Translations under genes and position numbers: made by a program | The notes under the pieces: model-generated | The model's input: the letters and a program-made list of their open reading frames with translations, nothing else | What the model was told of the DNA's origin: nothing | Databases searched by the model: none | Assembly (NCBI GenBank): GCA_024180945.1 | Contig: JAKSGN010000035.1 | Span: forward strand, 2,170,001-2,234,000 | DNA: 64,000 nucleotides | Origin: Macrophomina tecta | Lineage: Eukaryota; Ascomycota; Dothideomycetes; Botryosphaeriales; Botryosphaeriaceae | Direction of reading: 5' to 3' | Shown: positions 11,321 to 22,597 of the stretch, piece by piece | Position numbering within the stretch: position 1 is the stretch's first letter | How the letters are laid out: every line of letters begins with the position of its first letter

Positions 11321-12283
11321 TGAGTTCTGCGCGTGTCGGGAGATTTGCAAAGGTGAATGCACGGTGTGGTATAGAGGAACATTTTGGCTACTGGGTACTC
11401 CGTGGTTTGAGTAATCGACCGAATAATACCGGGGGCGTTTCTCCACTTTCAGAGCTGTTCAAGGGGATATTTCTGATGCATCGGGCCTTGGAAGGTATCC
11501 CAGGGTGAAAAGGTGAGGATTGCAGGATTTTGTACTTCAAACTCATGAGGACAGCGTTTCTGGCCCCTCTGGGTGAAACTTGCGACTTCTGCTATCCTCT
11601 TTGTTGTTCTTGTGCTTTTCTCCATTTCTAAGTTCACGCGTGATACATGATATAGAATTCTTACAGTAGCGCTAGCCCTCAGGCTATCGGGCGGTGATGC
11701 GAAGTATGAAATGAAAGTTCAAATGCCGATCTGGTGATTTACGTGAAAAGAAAGCCCTGTCGACGGGTACGCTGTAGAGTCAGTAGAGGTTATCCCCGGG
11801 ACCCGGCATAATGGTTACGCAAAGGTCTGCTCCGCAGCTGCACGCTGCAAGCCAGACATGCCAATTTGCCGGTTGGTGTTTACCTTCCCAATGTTCAGCG
11901 ACTTGCCCAACAAGCCGTATATATCTCGCGATGCATCTGTGCATTTCATATTCCCAGGACTGAAAACTATTAGACGGTAATGATGTGTCCAAATTGCCGC
12001 GAGTATGGGCAGCTCGTCGCATGCGCATTGCTGAGGGCGCGCCCCAGGCGGCGTAATAGCAGCCTCTAGGCCTCCTCGCGAGGCACTTCAGTGACATCAT
12101 GGACGGGGCTGGAAAGAGGTCTCCAACTTCTCCGCACGTTTCTACCCGTATCCCCGACGCTGTCGGGATTGTTTTAAAAGCTCTGCTGTCCTTTATCTCC
12201 CTTCAGAGGCGTTCGGACGGTATCAATACCGTTGCTATCAAATTCGCCTTTTTCTTGTCACAAAAACCAAGCCTACAAACAAC
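11321..12283. other. Intergenic
   Basis: Contains the 3' flank of the preceding gene and the promoter of the MAPEG gene. No conserved reading frame recognised on either strand. Confidence 0.5.
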
Positions 12284-12844
12284 ATGGTCACCGTAGGCCT
12301 CGGCGTCCCCGTCCCCCTGCTGGCGCCAGTGACGGCGACGTGGACAGCGCCATTCGCGCTCTATCTCGTCTACCTCTCCAACCGCGTCGCCTACAACCGC
12401 ATCAAGAGCTCGACGTACGCAGACTCCCATGCCCTCCCCTTTCCACCGCCCATCTTCGGCACTAATATCCACTCGCGCACGCACAGCTACCTCGGCGACC
12501 GCGCCAAACCTCTCGTCTCTGGCCCGTCCCCTACTCCTCCTGAAGACGATCCGCTCTTCGTCGCGACGCGCTGCCACGCCAACTTCCTCGAGAATGTGCC
12601 GCTCGCGCTTGTCGTCGCCGCCATAGCCGAGCTCAACGGCGCCAACAGACGCGTCCTGCATTATGCGCTGGCGGGCTTGTTCGCGCTGCGCGTCGCGCAC
12701 GCGGACCTGGGTTTGACCAAGCAGTTTCGGGGGACCAAAGGGTTGGGATTGGGGAGGATCTTGGGGTTCTGTGGCAGTCAGGTCTTCGTGACAGGGGTGG
12801 CCGGGTGGGCGGCTTGGTTGGTGAAGGGATACTGGGGGTTCTAG
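12284..12844 (+). CDS. MAPEG-domain membrane protein
   Basis: Intronless, 186 aa. A hydrophobic N-terminal helix (VTATWTAPFALYLVYLSNRV) is followed by a loop and then the core signature of the membrane-associated proteins in eicosanoid and glutathione metabolism: RCHANFLENVPLALVV, with Asn, Glu and Pro in the expected order, and a helix ending in ALRVAHADLG. A last hydrophobic helix closes the protein, giving four membrane spans, as in the family. MAPEG proteins bind glutathione and act as microsomal glutathione transferases or peroxidases; the substrate here is unknown. The start has a good context (AACAACATGG). The GC-rich minus-strand frame over the same DNA is not supported. Confidence 0.85.
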   Translation: MVTVGLGVPVPLLAPVTATWTAPFALYLVYLSNRVAYNRIKSSTYADSHALPFPPPIFGTNIHSRTHSYLGDRAKPLVSGPSPTPPEDDPLFVATRCHANFLENVPLALVVAAIAELNGANRRVLHYALAGLFALRVAHADLGLTKQFRGTKGLGLGRILGFCGSQVFVTGVAGWAAWLVKGYWGF

Positions 12845-13663
12845 ATGGTGGGGAAGTGGGATTGTGGAAGATGCGCAGTCAGCCGTGAGAGCCAGCATGC
12901 GTGTACCTATGCTCGCTGGGTCTGATGATGGAGGCGATCGTCGGGGGGTTTTCATCAGCTTCCCCCATGACGGATAATACTTTGGTGGGGCGGGCGGAGA
13001 TGAAGTAGGGGATGTGCGGGCCGGCCACGTGGGGAGGCTGCAATGCGGCTTCTCTGTACGCTGCTGAGGACTGTTGATGAATGAGCGAGGCGTTGATGAT
13101 GCATTCGTCCACATGACCCAGAGGGATCTTCTTAAGTGCTGTAATTGCGCGCCCAGGGTGATGATACAATTGGCCAACCTTGCGGACCTTGGCACAATCG
13201 CCTGTGGACGGCAGGCGTCGCAAAGAATGAAGCTGCAATTCCTCAGCGGAGCTCATCAACGCCCCCGACGTCAGCGGGTCGCACAATGGGCAGGCGGGCG
13301 TACAGGCGGTGATGGAAGCAGTCGAGCATGAAACGTAGAGAGAGCGCCGCAATTGGATCGACAGGGCTCCGGCCCATGACGTCGCTGCTAGCGCCCGCGT
13401 AGCCCTGCCTCTCTGCTGCCTGCCTTGGTGCCCTACCGACCACTCTTCACCACCCCAAAACCCACCACTACCATCCTGCAAGAAACGACAATCCACCTCT
13501 CCCCGGCACCATCTCCACACCACTGCCCCCTGCCAGTCCATCCATTGCCAATACACCCGCCACAGCCAGCTCTCGCCCGCCGTCACTCCACCCCGCAACC
13601 CGAACACTGTCCGCGACACCCTACTGCCCTCGCCCATCCCTCTCGACCGCTCTCGCAGACACC
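12845..13663. other. Intergenic, promoter of the 13664 gene
   Basis: C-rich toward its right end, typical of a 5' leader. No gene recognised on either strand. Confidence 0.5.
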
Positions 13664-14687
13664 ATGTCCAACGCGCCTACTCTCATCAACCTGCCGCCGC
13701 CTCCCTCAGATCCGGTGACGCCCTCAGATGTTCCGTAAGCCCCCCACCCACGCGCCCAGCCCTCAACTCCTCGCAGCCCTCGGGCATCCACGCCGCGCCA
13801 CAGAAGAAGGGGGCACATGTGATATCGAGGGAGGGCGGATAGACACCGAGAACGCACACTGACAGAGACCACATTGTAGCGGCACGCCCAATTCGGCAAC
13901 GACCTCCATGTCGGAGCTGAGCACAGTCGCCATCAAGGACGGCCACCGCGGCCACCTGCCCCACCACCACCAGCAGAATCCCCTCGACGCCGAGCGCGCC
14001 GACCGCATATCGCGCCTGGCCGGCCTAGAGCGCGTCGCCGCGACGGGCGGCCGCCCCTCAAACCTCAACCCGTCCTCAGCCGCGTACGGCCATCACGCGA
14101 CGGGCAGCAGCGGCAGTATCCCGCCGACGCAGGGCTACTTCGACGCCAACAACCAGCCGCAGATTATGCGCGAGCGTAGCACCGTCGGCTCGGCCTCTGC
14201 TACGGGCAGCGTTGGCGGGCGCACAACATGGGCATCGGGCAGCGACGTCGGCTACGACCCGTCGATCGCGGACCGCATGAGCGAGGACCAGGAAATGGAG
14301 ACGAGCAGCGTCGGCGGCCTCAGCGACGAGGGCGCTGCCAGCCTTGTCGGCTTCGGCGAGGGCGCTCGCACCCCCGCCCGCGCCCAGAGCGGCGGCATCG
14401 GGAGCCCCGTCGTCGGCAAGGCTACCCCGACCTCTGCTGTCCCCGGCTACATGCGCGGTGATGCCCCTCCCTCCCCGATGACGGGCGTTAGCGGCACTGG
14501 TAGCGGCGCGAGTACACCCAGCACTGAGGCGCAGGTTCGTGACGCGCAGCGCATCGATGGCGTCACCTTCGATGCTGGTGTTACGGATACGACTGGTAGG
14601 ACACCGCCGCCCCTCTCGGAGAGTGCTGCCAATGCCGCCACTTGGGTTGATGGGCAGGTTGAGCACAATGAGGCTCGGAGGGGTTAA
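13664..14687 (+). CDS. Conserved ascomycete Ser/Gly-rich protein of unknown function
   Basis: Exons 13664..13734 and 13880..14687, 292 aa. The 145-nt intron has a GTAAGC donor and an ATTGTAG acceptor and joins MSNAPTLINLPPPPSDPVTP to a segment starting GTPNSATTSMSEL. Recognisable blocks are LDAERADRISRLAGLERVAA (helical), YFDANNQPQIMRERSTVGSA, TGSVGGRTTWASGSDVGYDP and MSEDQEMETSSVGGLSDEG. These recur, as I recall, in uncharacterised proteins across filamentous ascomycetes. The sequence is largely disordered with many Ser-Pro and Thr-Pro sites, suggesting phosphorylation. It has no signal peptide, membrane segment or catalytic motif, so I assign no function. Confidence 0.78.
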
Positions 14688-16212
14688 GGACTGGACCTTG
14701 ACATGCTCCAGGACAGTAAAATCCTGAGAAAAAGCAGTTCGAAGTCTCTTTCTCTTGTCCCTCCCCCCCTTTTTTTTTTTTCCCCTCTTATTCTGTACGA
14801 TTTGTGATGGATTGAACGGCTACCTTTACTTTTTTTCTATGATTATACCAAAGACAACAAATTTCCAGCCTGGGAAATGAGAATCGAGGCTGATGGAGCA
14901 GCGGATGCGTGGTTTTGGAGGAGGATGACCAAGAAAACACCTACAGACGTGGATCAGCTTTGGGCAGGAGTTAGTGGACATCAGGTTCTTCTCTACGAGA
15001 GTGATGGGAGTGAAATCATGAATGCGGGCAAAAAAAAGTTACAGAAAGATGGTCCACCTGGCCCGCTAAAGTGCTCGTTGATGACTGGCCTTGTCTGTAT
15101 TCCTTATCGCGGATCGATGACACTTCATGGGCCTTGGTTTTTGCTTGATGGTTAGGGAAGACATGGGGGACTGCTTTAGCTTGATAGTAGGCTGCGGAAT
15201 AAGAGACGTACCTTGAGATCTGTTCCCGTTTACTCTTCGGATTTTTGTTTTTCTATTCGTCCTTGCATTCTTTCCTTAACAATCTAGGTAAGAGGTAGTT
15301 GAGCGGATTGCATTAGATTTTCGGTTCTGGCGCGGGAAATGAAGCGAAGCGAGATGGTAATAATAGCTGCAGCTTAGGCATACTTTGCTTACTACCTTTG
15401 ACAGTTGCCATCCGCTTTTCAAAATATTGGTCAACGCCAATATCTCGATATGGCTTCGAGCATCGGTACTGCAGGTTAAATCGGGGCGGATGTCCCCAAA
15501 CATATCATACCAGAATTCATAGCAGCGTTTAGGTTTCTAGTATGGAACAACGCGGCACGACGAGATTAATGCCTCCTTTTACTTGCATCACCGGAAAGAC
15601 GGACCTGCATGGGAATGATTGGGATGAAATCGTAGCAGAGTTGCCTTCTTTGTGGTGAACTCCATTTGAAGGCACGCTCTTGGGGCCGATTACGGCAAAT
15701 GACAGGCAGGTAACCACGTGTTTGATAACCTAATCTGATCCAGAAGCTTTCCTAGGTTTAACAGGTGTAACTTACACCAAGAATCTCCGACAGATGATGA
15801 TTTGGAACAGGCCACCGAAGCCTCAATACCGCTAGTCAAAACATGATATCCACATAACAGAACACTTATGCTCACACCAAATCGTGGCCCCTTAGCTTCC
15901 AAAAACAAGTCAGTCATTTTATACCATACCACAAAGAGACACGAATTAGGTGCAGCTCTCATTTCAAATGCAGTGTAATTTTTACCAATCAGAACAGAAA
16001 AGTTCACCACAAGGACTCAACAGCAATTACCTTACTCTTCTACAATGTAGTCTCTTTAATACCGGTCCATCATCCCAAACGCCCTCAAACGCATCAACAC
16101 CTCCTCCAACACTGTGAAATTTCCCCTCTCCGCCACATTCGCCTTGTAACCTCCTGCAAAGCCAGCTTCATTCTTTCCTACACCGCACAACCTTGCCGCA
16201 TCACCCTACGAC
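14688..16212. other. Long intergenic stretch, AT-rich
   Basis: Starts with a poly-T tract at about 14769-14780 in the 3' flank of the preceding gene. ORFs here are short and not protein-like. Nothing else supported. Confidence 0.45.
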
Positions 16213-16430
16213 ATGCAGCCTGCCTTCTCATCCTCGACCATCTACCGCATCGTCGCCCGCTCCGCTAGCCAACCTTTCCAGCATCGCCCTGTCTCGCGCC
16301 GCGCTCTCCGCAGCTGTACATGCGTACCGCGTCCAGCGGCCAAGACGCGGACAAATATGACAGCCGACACTTCATTCCTCTTCCCGGGCTTGGCTTCCCA
16401 AGTATGAGAGAAGCTGATCCCGGACGGTAG
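16213..16430 (+). other. Possible small mitochondrial-type gene with a frame break
   Basis: Two overlapping plus-strand frames both look protein-like. The first (16213..16407) begins with an Arg/Ser-rich, acid-free sequence, MQPAFSSSTIYRIVARSASQ, continuing to RRALRS, like a mitochondrial presequence. The second (16320..16430, 36 aa) reads MRTASSGQDADKYDSRHFIP and ends PSMREADPGR. Joining the presequence to the second frame needs a small frame change near 16314-16320, and no intron of acceptable size fits. It may be a broken gene, a base error, or chance. It lies only 205 bp beyond the 3' end of the GH55 gene, which it faces. Confidence 0.3.
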
Positions 16431-16634
16431 ACGATGGACATTGTCTGAAATGCTACACTGCATCGTGCAAAATAGTAGTGAACATCATCAGATACTCCTA
16501 TCTACCGAATTGTGCACAGAATCATTCACTGTTCATGTGTAATGGTATTTAGTCTAAATCTGCCGAAGAAAAACATCCCCATCTCGATTATATACTATTA
16601 TCGTGTTGCAATCGCTTCCCATACAAAGTCAATC

Positions 16635-19420
16635 TCATGCGGAGCGGTAGAGCGCAACGGTGTCCGGATAGACGTTCAGGTTGTCCCTGTAGTTGGCAAC
16701 CTCCACTCCGTCCCTCGAAATCATGCTGGTAGCACCAACGGCGTTCAGGTTGAACATGGAGACGTAACTGTTGCCCTCCACATTCATGATCTTCGACTGG
16801 CACATTCCACCGGGTGCATTCGAGCAAGCTGTATCGAGACCCAGTCAGCAAACAACATCCCCTGCCAAATCGGAGAAAGGCAACGAGTGGGAAAGGGAAG
16901 GGAAAGAAGAGAGACTCACCAGTGCTATAATTACTGAAGAAACTGTACAGGCCGGCGCCATACACCAACACACTGCTATCCACCGCCCGCAACCCCCACC
17001 CACTCTCCCCGCTCTTAAACACCGGATCTCCAATGCTCGCGTTGATGGGGAAGACGGCGCTCGCATCCGGGTTGGGCTGGAAATACGCGCTCTCCGTCTG
17101 CACCTGGCCGGCCCACACGTTCTGCGCGCCGCGGAACTGATACTGGTACTTCGCATGGTGCTCGACGCTCGTGCCGACCAGCCACACCGGCCCGTTCGCG
17201 CTCTCCACCAACAGCCCCCGCCCGGCATGCACGGTGATCTGCCGCAGCGCCGCGTCGTCGATGTCGTGATCCGCGGTCCACAGCCACACGTTCTCGAGAT
17301 AGACGCCGGCCGCGCCCTTGGTCACGTGCATGCTCATGTACGCGGCGACGCAGGCGGGCTTGGCCGTCGTCGTGAGCGTGCCCGGCGTGGCCGGGCAGTC
17401 TGCCACGCCGAGGCCGGAGCCGCTGAACCCGCCGATGCGCGTGTGGACGTCCCACATGCCGCTGGGCGAGCCCGCCGGGGCGGCGAGGCTCCACTGCACG
17501 AGCACGGCGCCGGGCGCCGCGCCCTGCGTCGACACAATCATGTCGGACCACTCGACGCGGCCGGCCGTCTGGCCCGCCCGCCCGCCCACCTGCACGACGG
17601 GCTGCGGCGCGGACACGTTGGCCCAGGTGGCGCCCGAGGCCATGAGCACCGGGTACGCCTCGCCGACGATGCGGAGCCCCGGCGGGAAGTAGAGGGTGCG
17701 CGTGAGCTTGTAGGTGCCCGCGTCGACGAAGAGGACGAGGTTGTAGTAGACGGCGTACGTGATGGCATTTTGCAGGGCGGCGGTGTCGTCCGTCTTGCCG
17801 TCGCCGCGCGCGCCGAAGTTGCGGGCGCTGTAGAACTTGGTGGTCGCGAGGTCGGCGTATTGCGGTTTGGAGAGCTCGTAGTACTTGGTGCCGCTGAGCA
17901 GCACGGCCGGCCGCGTCGTCGCGGCGATGGGACCGAGGAAGTTGGTTGGCCCTCTAGGAGTGTAGGCGTGGCCTTGGCCCCATGCAGCGACGGTGGTGCT
18001 GCCCGTCGTGCCTGCGAGGGCGACGGTCGCGCCGGGGCCGTTGACGATGGTGGTGACGTTGCGGATTTGGATCTGTGGTGGGTGTGAGTATTAGGCCCCC
18101 TGGTTTCTCGTGGGCAAGGGGTTGAGAAATGGGGGGTTTTACGTTTTCAATGACCAAGCTACCCGCCGTATCAGGAGAAGAGGAAAGATCATGAGCCGTG
18201 ATGATACCGATCGGAGTGTTGGTGATGGAGCTGTCCAGAACAGTGACAGAACCAACAGTCTGGGCAGCACGTCCACCGCCGTTCATGGCGATGCCGGTTG
18301 AGCAGTTGTTGATGGAAAGACTCTTGTACGTCCAGCCCCAAGACCAGATCTGATTGATGGCAGTGACGGCGTTGTAGAAGGTGAGGTTGCGCATCGTGAA
18401 CTGCTGGTTACCAAAAACCGCGCCGTTAAGGCCGCCGTAGAAGACGAGGTCATTCGCAAAACCACCGGAGCCTGTTTTTTGTCAGACTGATGGATTACTG
18501 TAGAAGGATTTGAATATACCTGATTCGATGAAGATGCCCTGGTGCTGTGTCCCAGGAGCGTCAGACATTCTGAACACGATGTTCTGCAAGCTCGTGCTTT
18601 GAGCAGTGGGCCAGTGAATGCCTGTAGCACTGGAAGAAGCCGGAATGCCAGTCAAATCAATGATGAAGTTGCGGATCTGCCTGAAGAAGACGTTGGTTGC
18701 GCCGAAACCAAGGACGCCGCCAGCTTGGTACTGGTTGCCGTCAATGACGCCGAAACCTGAGAAGTTGGGAGTCGCCTTGAGAGTTGGAAGACAGTTCGGG
18801 TTGCCAATGATTATGGTATTGTAGTAGTCGACGATAGAAGACGAGACAATGTAAGTGCCCTCGATGGAACTGTCAGCGTTGATATTATGGGAGCTTGAGG
18901 GCTACGTACAGCGGGAAAGTAGATAATCGCCGGCGTGGTGGTGCTGGATGCACAAACTCCAGGAGCGCAGCGACCGCCGTCACTCATGGCACGGTTGATG
19001 GCAGCAGTATCATCGGTAACGCCATCACCTTAAACCATATCAGCCATCCAACTCATCCGTCGACGAGGAGGAGCGTATACCTTTGGCGCCATAGCTCTTG
19101 ACATTACGAAATACAACGTATGAAGAATTAGTATTGAAAGCAGATTTGCCCTGGTGCTTTATGTTTTCAAGCCAGTATGGTGCACAGGCCGCAGCTTGAC
19201 GGGTCTGCAGATCAGCAGCTGTCGGGCTGGTAGGAGCTTCGGCATGAGGATCGATTGCCAAAGGGGCCTTATCGGCACCTTGGAAGGTGGCGTACTGCTT
19301 GAACTGATCAAGCATGCCATCGACCAAATCTTGCACCTCAGCGATCTTGTAGTGTGGGCCCTGGGCGGTGGCAGTGCCCAGGACGGACAGGAAAGTGAAA
19401 AGAGCGGATGCGCCACGCAT
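16635..19420 (-). CDS. Secreted exo-beta-1,3-glucanase, GH55
   Basis: Six minus-strand exons: 19081..19420, 18910..19028, 18520..18859, 18143..18471, 16920..18072 and 16635..16828, giving 824 aa. All five introns (49-90 nt) keep phase. A signal peptide (MRGASALFTFLSVLGTATAQ) is followed by two tandem pectate-lyase-like beta-helix domains, each opening with the same motif: GAKGDGVTDDTAA near residue 111 and GARGDGKTDDTAA near residue 466. This two-domain layout and the length are diagnostic of fungal glycoside hydrolase family 55, which releases glucose or gentiobiose from beta-1,3-glucan (callose, laminarin or fungal wall glucan). Aromatic-rich segments such as VWLWTADHDID line the expected cleft. 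A role in wall recycling or attack on other fungi or plants is inferred. Confidence 0.93.
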
Positions 19421-20481
19421 GATGGGCGACGTGAAAGAAAAAAAAAAAAAAAAATGAGAGACTACGCTTCACAGACGAGCGGGGAAACTTTGGAGAGAAG
19501 GGCGCGAAGACGCGCTTTTGTATAGGAAGACTACTTGACTACATGGCTGCTCAGCTGCAGAGGCTAAATGGCTGGAAGGACGGTAGAAAGATGAAAAGGC
19601 GTTGTAGGCTGCAGACCGGAGATTGGTGCCCATCCATTGGAGCAGCACTAGGCAGCTTTGAGGACTTCGTGCTGCTTGTCCTGAGGTATCAGTGGAGAAG
19701 TGAAAGGCATAGCGCCAAAAGAAGGCACAACGATCACTCAAGCGGGCAGGTGGGCTGGCTGAAGGAGGTCGAAGGATGCGTGTGGCCGTGCGGTGTTTTT
19801 GAGTGCAAGCGAGAAAGGCCCCTGATCTAGAGCCAGCCACGTCCCGGCCGCCCCGAGCGGCTGCTTCCCACGTCCTTCGGCTTTTACTTTTGCTCCAACT
19901 CAATCATTCACTATTCCCCTTCAAGGTGCTTATCGCCCGTCGAAGTCTGTGCTCGGGCCGCATTACTGATCCCTGCGGCAACTCAGCGGGTGCACCCGTC
20001 TATCGGCTTCCAATCCACTGGAGGCCACGGCATTTGGCTTCGCGGTAGCTTTAGACAAATTAATCTCCGATAGTCGAATCTCTCGAAAACGCGGTTGCGA
20101 TTCCTCGGGATATGTGTGTCTCCAACAGCCGAAGAAGATGCTCACAATTCGATGGGTTTATGTCTTTGCGTAATTCAGAATACTTTGATGGCAACTGTTG
20201 GTATCTTCCTTCCTTTCATTACAAATCCAATTATGACTACCTGAAGCATTCATGATCGTGTCCATGTGCTCTTTTTCATCCTATCTACAGCTTTTACGAT
20301 AGCGCGCCCGTCCGTGCCATGCATCCTCGCATCCATGCGGTGAGTTTAGTTTCCGGAACGCAACTCGTGGTATCAAAGTTGTGCAAAATTCCGAGCAACT
20401 CCGACGCTAAAATCCAAAACAATATGTGCAAGACTGAACACAACTATTTTTTGTACAATAGAAATTAGAGCAAAACTAAGC
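19421..20481. other. Intergenic, GH55 promoter and MFS 3' flank
   Basis: A 16-nt poly-A run (about 19439-19454, poly-T on the gene strand) lies immediately upstream of the GH55 start codon. No coding gene recognised. Confidence 0.5.
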
Positions 20482-22597
20482 TCATTTCTTGGTTGCAGCG
20501 GAATTGGCGCGGCTTCTCGACTTCTTCGCGCTGAAGCTTTCGTGGGTATTGACGCGATCGATATCGTATGGGTTCGCGTCGTAAGTCACACTCCTCGTGC
20601 TACGGTTGCTCCGCATGCTAGCGTTGCTCTTCGTCTTCGAAAGCTCGTTTGGCTTGCTCTTCGTCTTGATCGCTGCGAAGCGACCAGACTCGGGTTGGTG
20701 CTCCTCGTCGTCATAGCTGTAGTCGATGGCCTCGGCCTCGCGCTCGGCTTCACGCTCAGTCTCGTGGTGGTGCAGGGTACCGGCGTGGGAAGCGTCGGCC
20801 TCTTCTTTCTTGGCCTCACTATCATCGTCGTGGACAGTGTTGGAGCTGCTGTCGTCACCATCCTCCTGCTGTTGTTGCGCCTGGCCACGCAACTTCTCGA
20901 GGAAAGCAGCGGCTTGGGCGGCATATTTGCAGCGGGCACGAATGGCGGGGCCATACTTGTAGAAGAGGAAGGGGAAGGGAACGCAGGCGAGGGCCAGGAA
21001 CGCGGGGATTGAAGAGGCCCAGTGGATGCCGAGGTCCTGGTACATGTAGGTGGTGAAGAGGGGGAAAGCAGCACCGAAAAGGGACCGGAGCACAGCGTTG
21101 GCAGCCAAGACGGAGGCGGCAAAAATGAGGTAGGCGTCAATCAGGTAGTTCATGATTGATAGGAACACAAGCACCATGCCGAATCCGAAAGGTGCTCCAG
21201 CTGCGATACTGGCAAACCAATGGATGCTCGGGTAGTTGGTCCACGCAAACCTGCGATTCGTTAGCTGTAGATCCACCGCGATGAGAGCTTGGCCAGACAT
21301 ACCAGAACAAGCCAATAGGCATAGCGACAGAGCCAATCAGGGCGGGAGGAAGACGGGCCTCCGGAGGCGCGAATCCGGACGGCGAGGCCTCGATGGCCTT
21401 GATGTAGCGCTTGTTATCCCAGATGGAATAGATAACAGCGGCAATCATGCCCACAGCAACACCCAAGAAGGCAAGACCGCCGATGCCTGGCGACCATCCA
21501 CGTCCTTGTTGGTAGACAATGGGGAAGGCACCAAACATCATGTATAGGGTTCCGTAGATGATGGCCATATAGATGGAGAGTAGCAGAACAATGGGCTCCT
21601 GGAACAACAGAATCCAGGGTCTCGAAAGAGCCGTCTTGAACGCCTCACCAATAGTGACCTTGCCCTGCTCGGCATCTGCCCTGCTCAAGTAGACTTTGCC
21701 AGTGATCTGGGACAACTTGGCCGCGCGCTTGCGAAGGAGGACAGGCGAGTATGTTTCGGGGACGCAGATGGCGCAGACGATCCAGAGAACGCCGGTGAAA
21801 ATGGCCATGACGCCCTCGACCCAGCGCCAGCCAACAGACTGACCGACGAAACCACCAACTGAAGCATGATTAGTTGCATATCTTCGCGCAGAGCGTGCGG
21901 GGTGCACATACCAATGGGGCCGATGACGGGGCCCAGAGAAGGAGCAGCTGCGAACAGGCTGGTTGCCAAACCACGCTGGGCGGCGGGGAACATGTCGGCA
22001 ATAACACCACCGGCATTGGTCAGAGGCGATGAGCCAAATGCGCCGGCAAGGAAACGTAGAACAATCAAGGTTGCAATGCTGTTGGCGCCGGCGGCTCCAG
22101 CGTTAAAGGCGGTCAGAAGCATGTAAGTGCCGAAGAAGAGGAACTGGCGTCCGAAAAGTTCTGCGAGATGTCAGCACTTGTTTCAGAGAAGGCCAGATGA
22201 GGCAACTACACGCACCACTCATGGGAGCCCAAATCAAGGGGCCAATAGCGAAGCCCAGGACGAACAGCGAGATTCCAAGAGTTGCAATGATCTGGACAAC
22301 GCCGAACTCGGCAATGATCTGGCGCACACCGCCAGAGTAGGCAGACGAGACAAAGGCGACGGCCAGGGTGGCGACGGCGACCAGCATAGTGATGGTCCAC
22401 TTCACGGCGATGGGGTAGTTCATGGGGTTGACCGGGTCATCGTCGAGCCAAACAACGAGGTAGGGATCCTCGTCGGTGCCAGAGCCGTCATAGTGGGCGT
22501 TGATGATGTCGTCGTTGATAGCAGCCTGGTCGAGGACTCTCTTGAAATGCGGTATCCGGGCTATGCGGCCGGACTCGACATCCTTCTCGGCGGACAT
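20482..22597 (-). CDS. MFS transporter, DHA1 multidrug/polyamine type
   Basis: Minus-strand exons 22216..22597, 21912..22160, 21303..21858 and 20482..21250, 651 aa. An N-terminal cytoplasmic part contains [19 protein letters not shown], the usual lead-in of fungal DHA1 exporters. Twelve hydrophobic helices follow. The motif between helices 2 and 3, [15 protein letters not shown], is restored only by splicing. [20 protein letters not shown] and [13 protein letters not shown] are also typical of the group. The tail after helix 12 is unusually long (about 150 aa), with Gln-rich, acidic and His/Glu/Arg-rich parts ending in a basic Ser/Asn segment. The family exports drugs, polyamines or toxins by proton antiport. 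No biosynthetic genes are adjacent, so the substrate is unknown. Confidence 0.9.

Noticed and set aside
12203..13195. 330-codon minus-strand frame opposite the MAPEG gene
   Set aside because: No family features; the plus strand carries the full MAPEG signature.
16771..18087. 438-codon plus-strand frame within the GH55 locus
   Set aside because: Arg/Ala/His-rich shadow of the GC-rich glucanase exon 5.
16635..22597. GH55 plus MFS transporter as a functional cluster
   Set aside because: The two genes are tandem on the minus strand about 1 kb apart, but nothing links a DHA1 exporter to beta-glucan degradation, and no sugar transporter or regulator is present.
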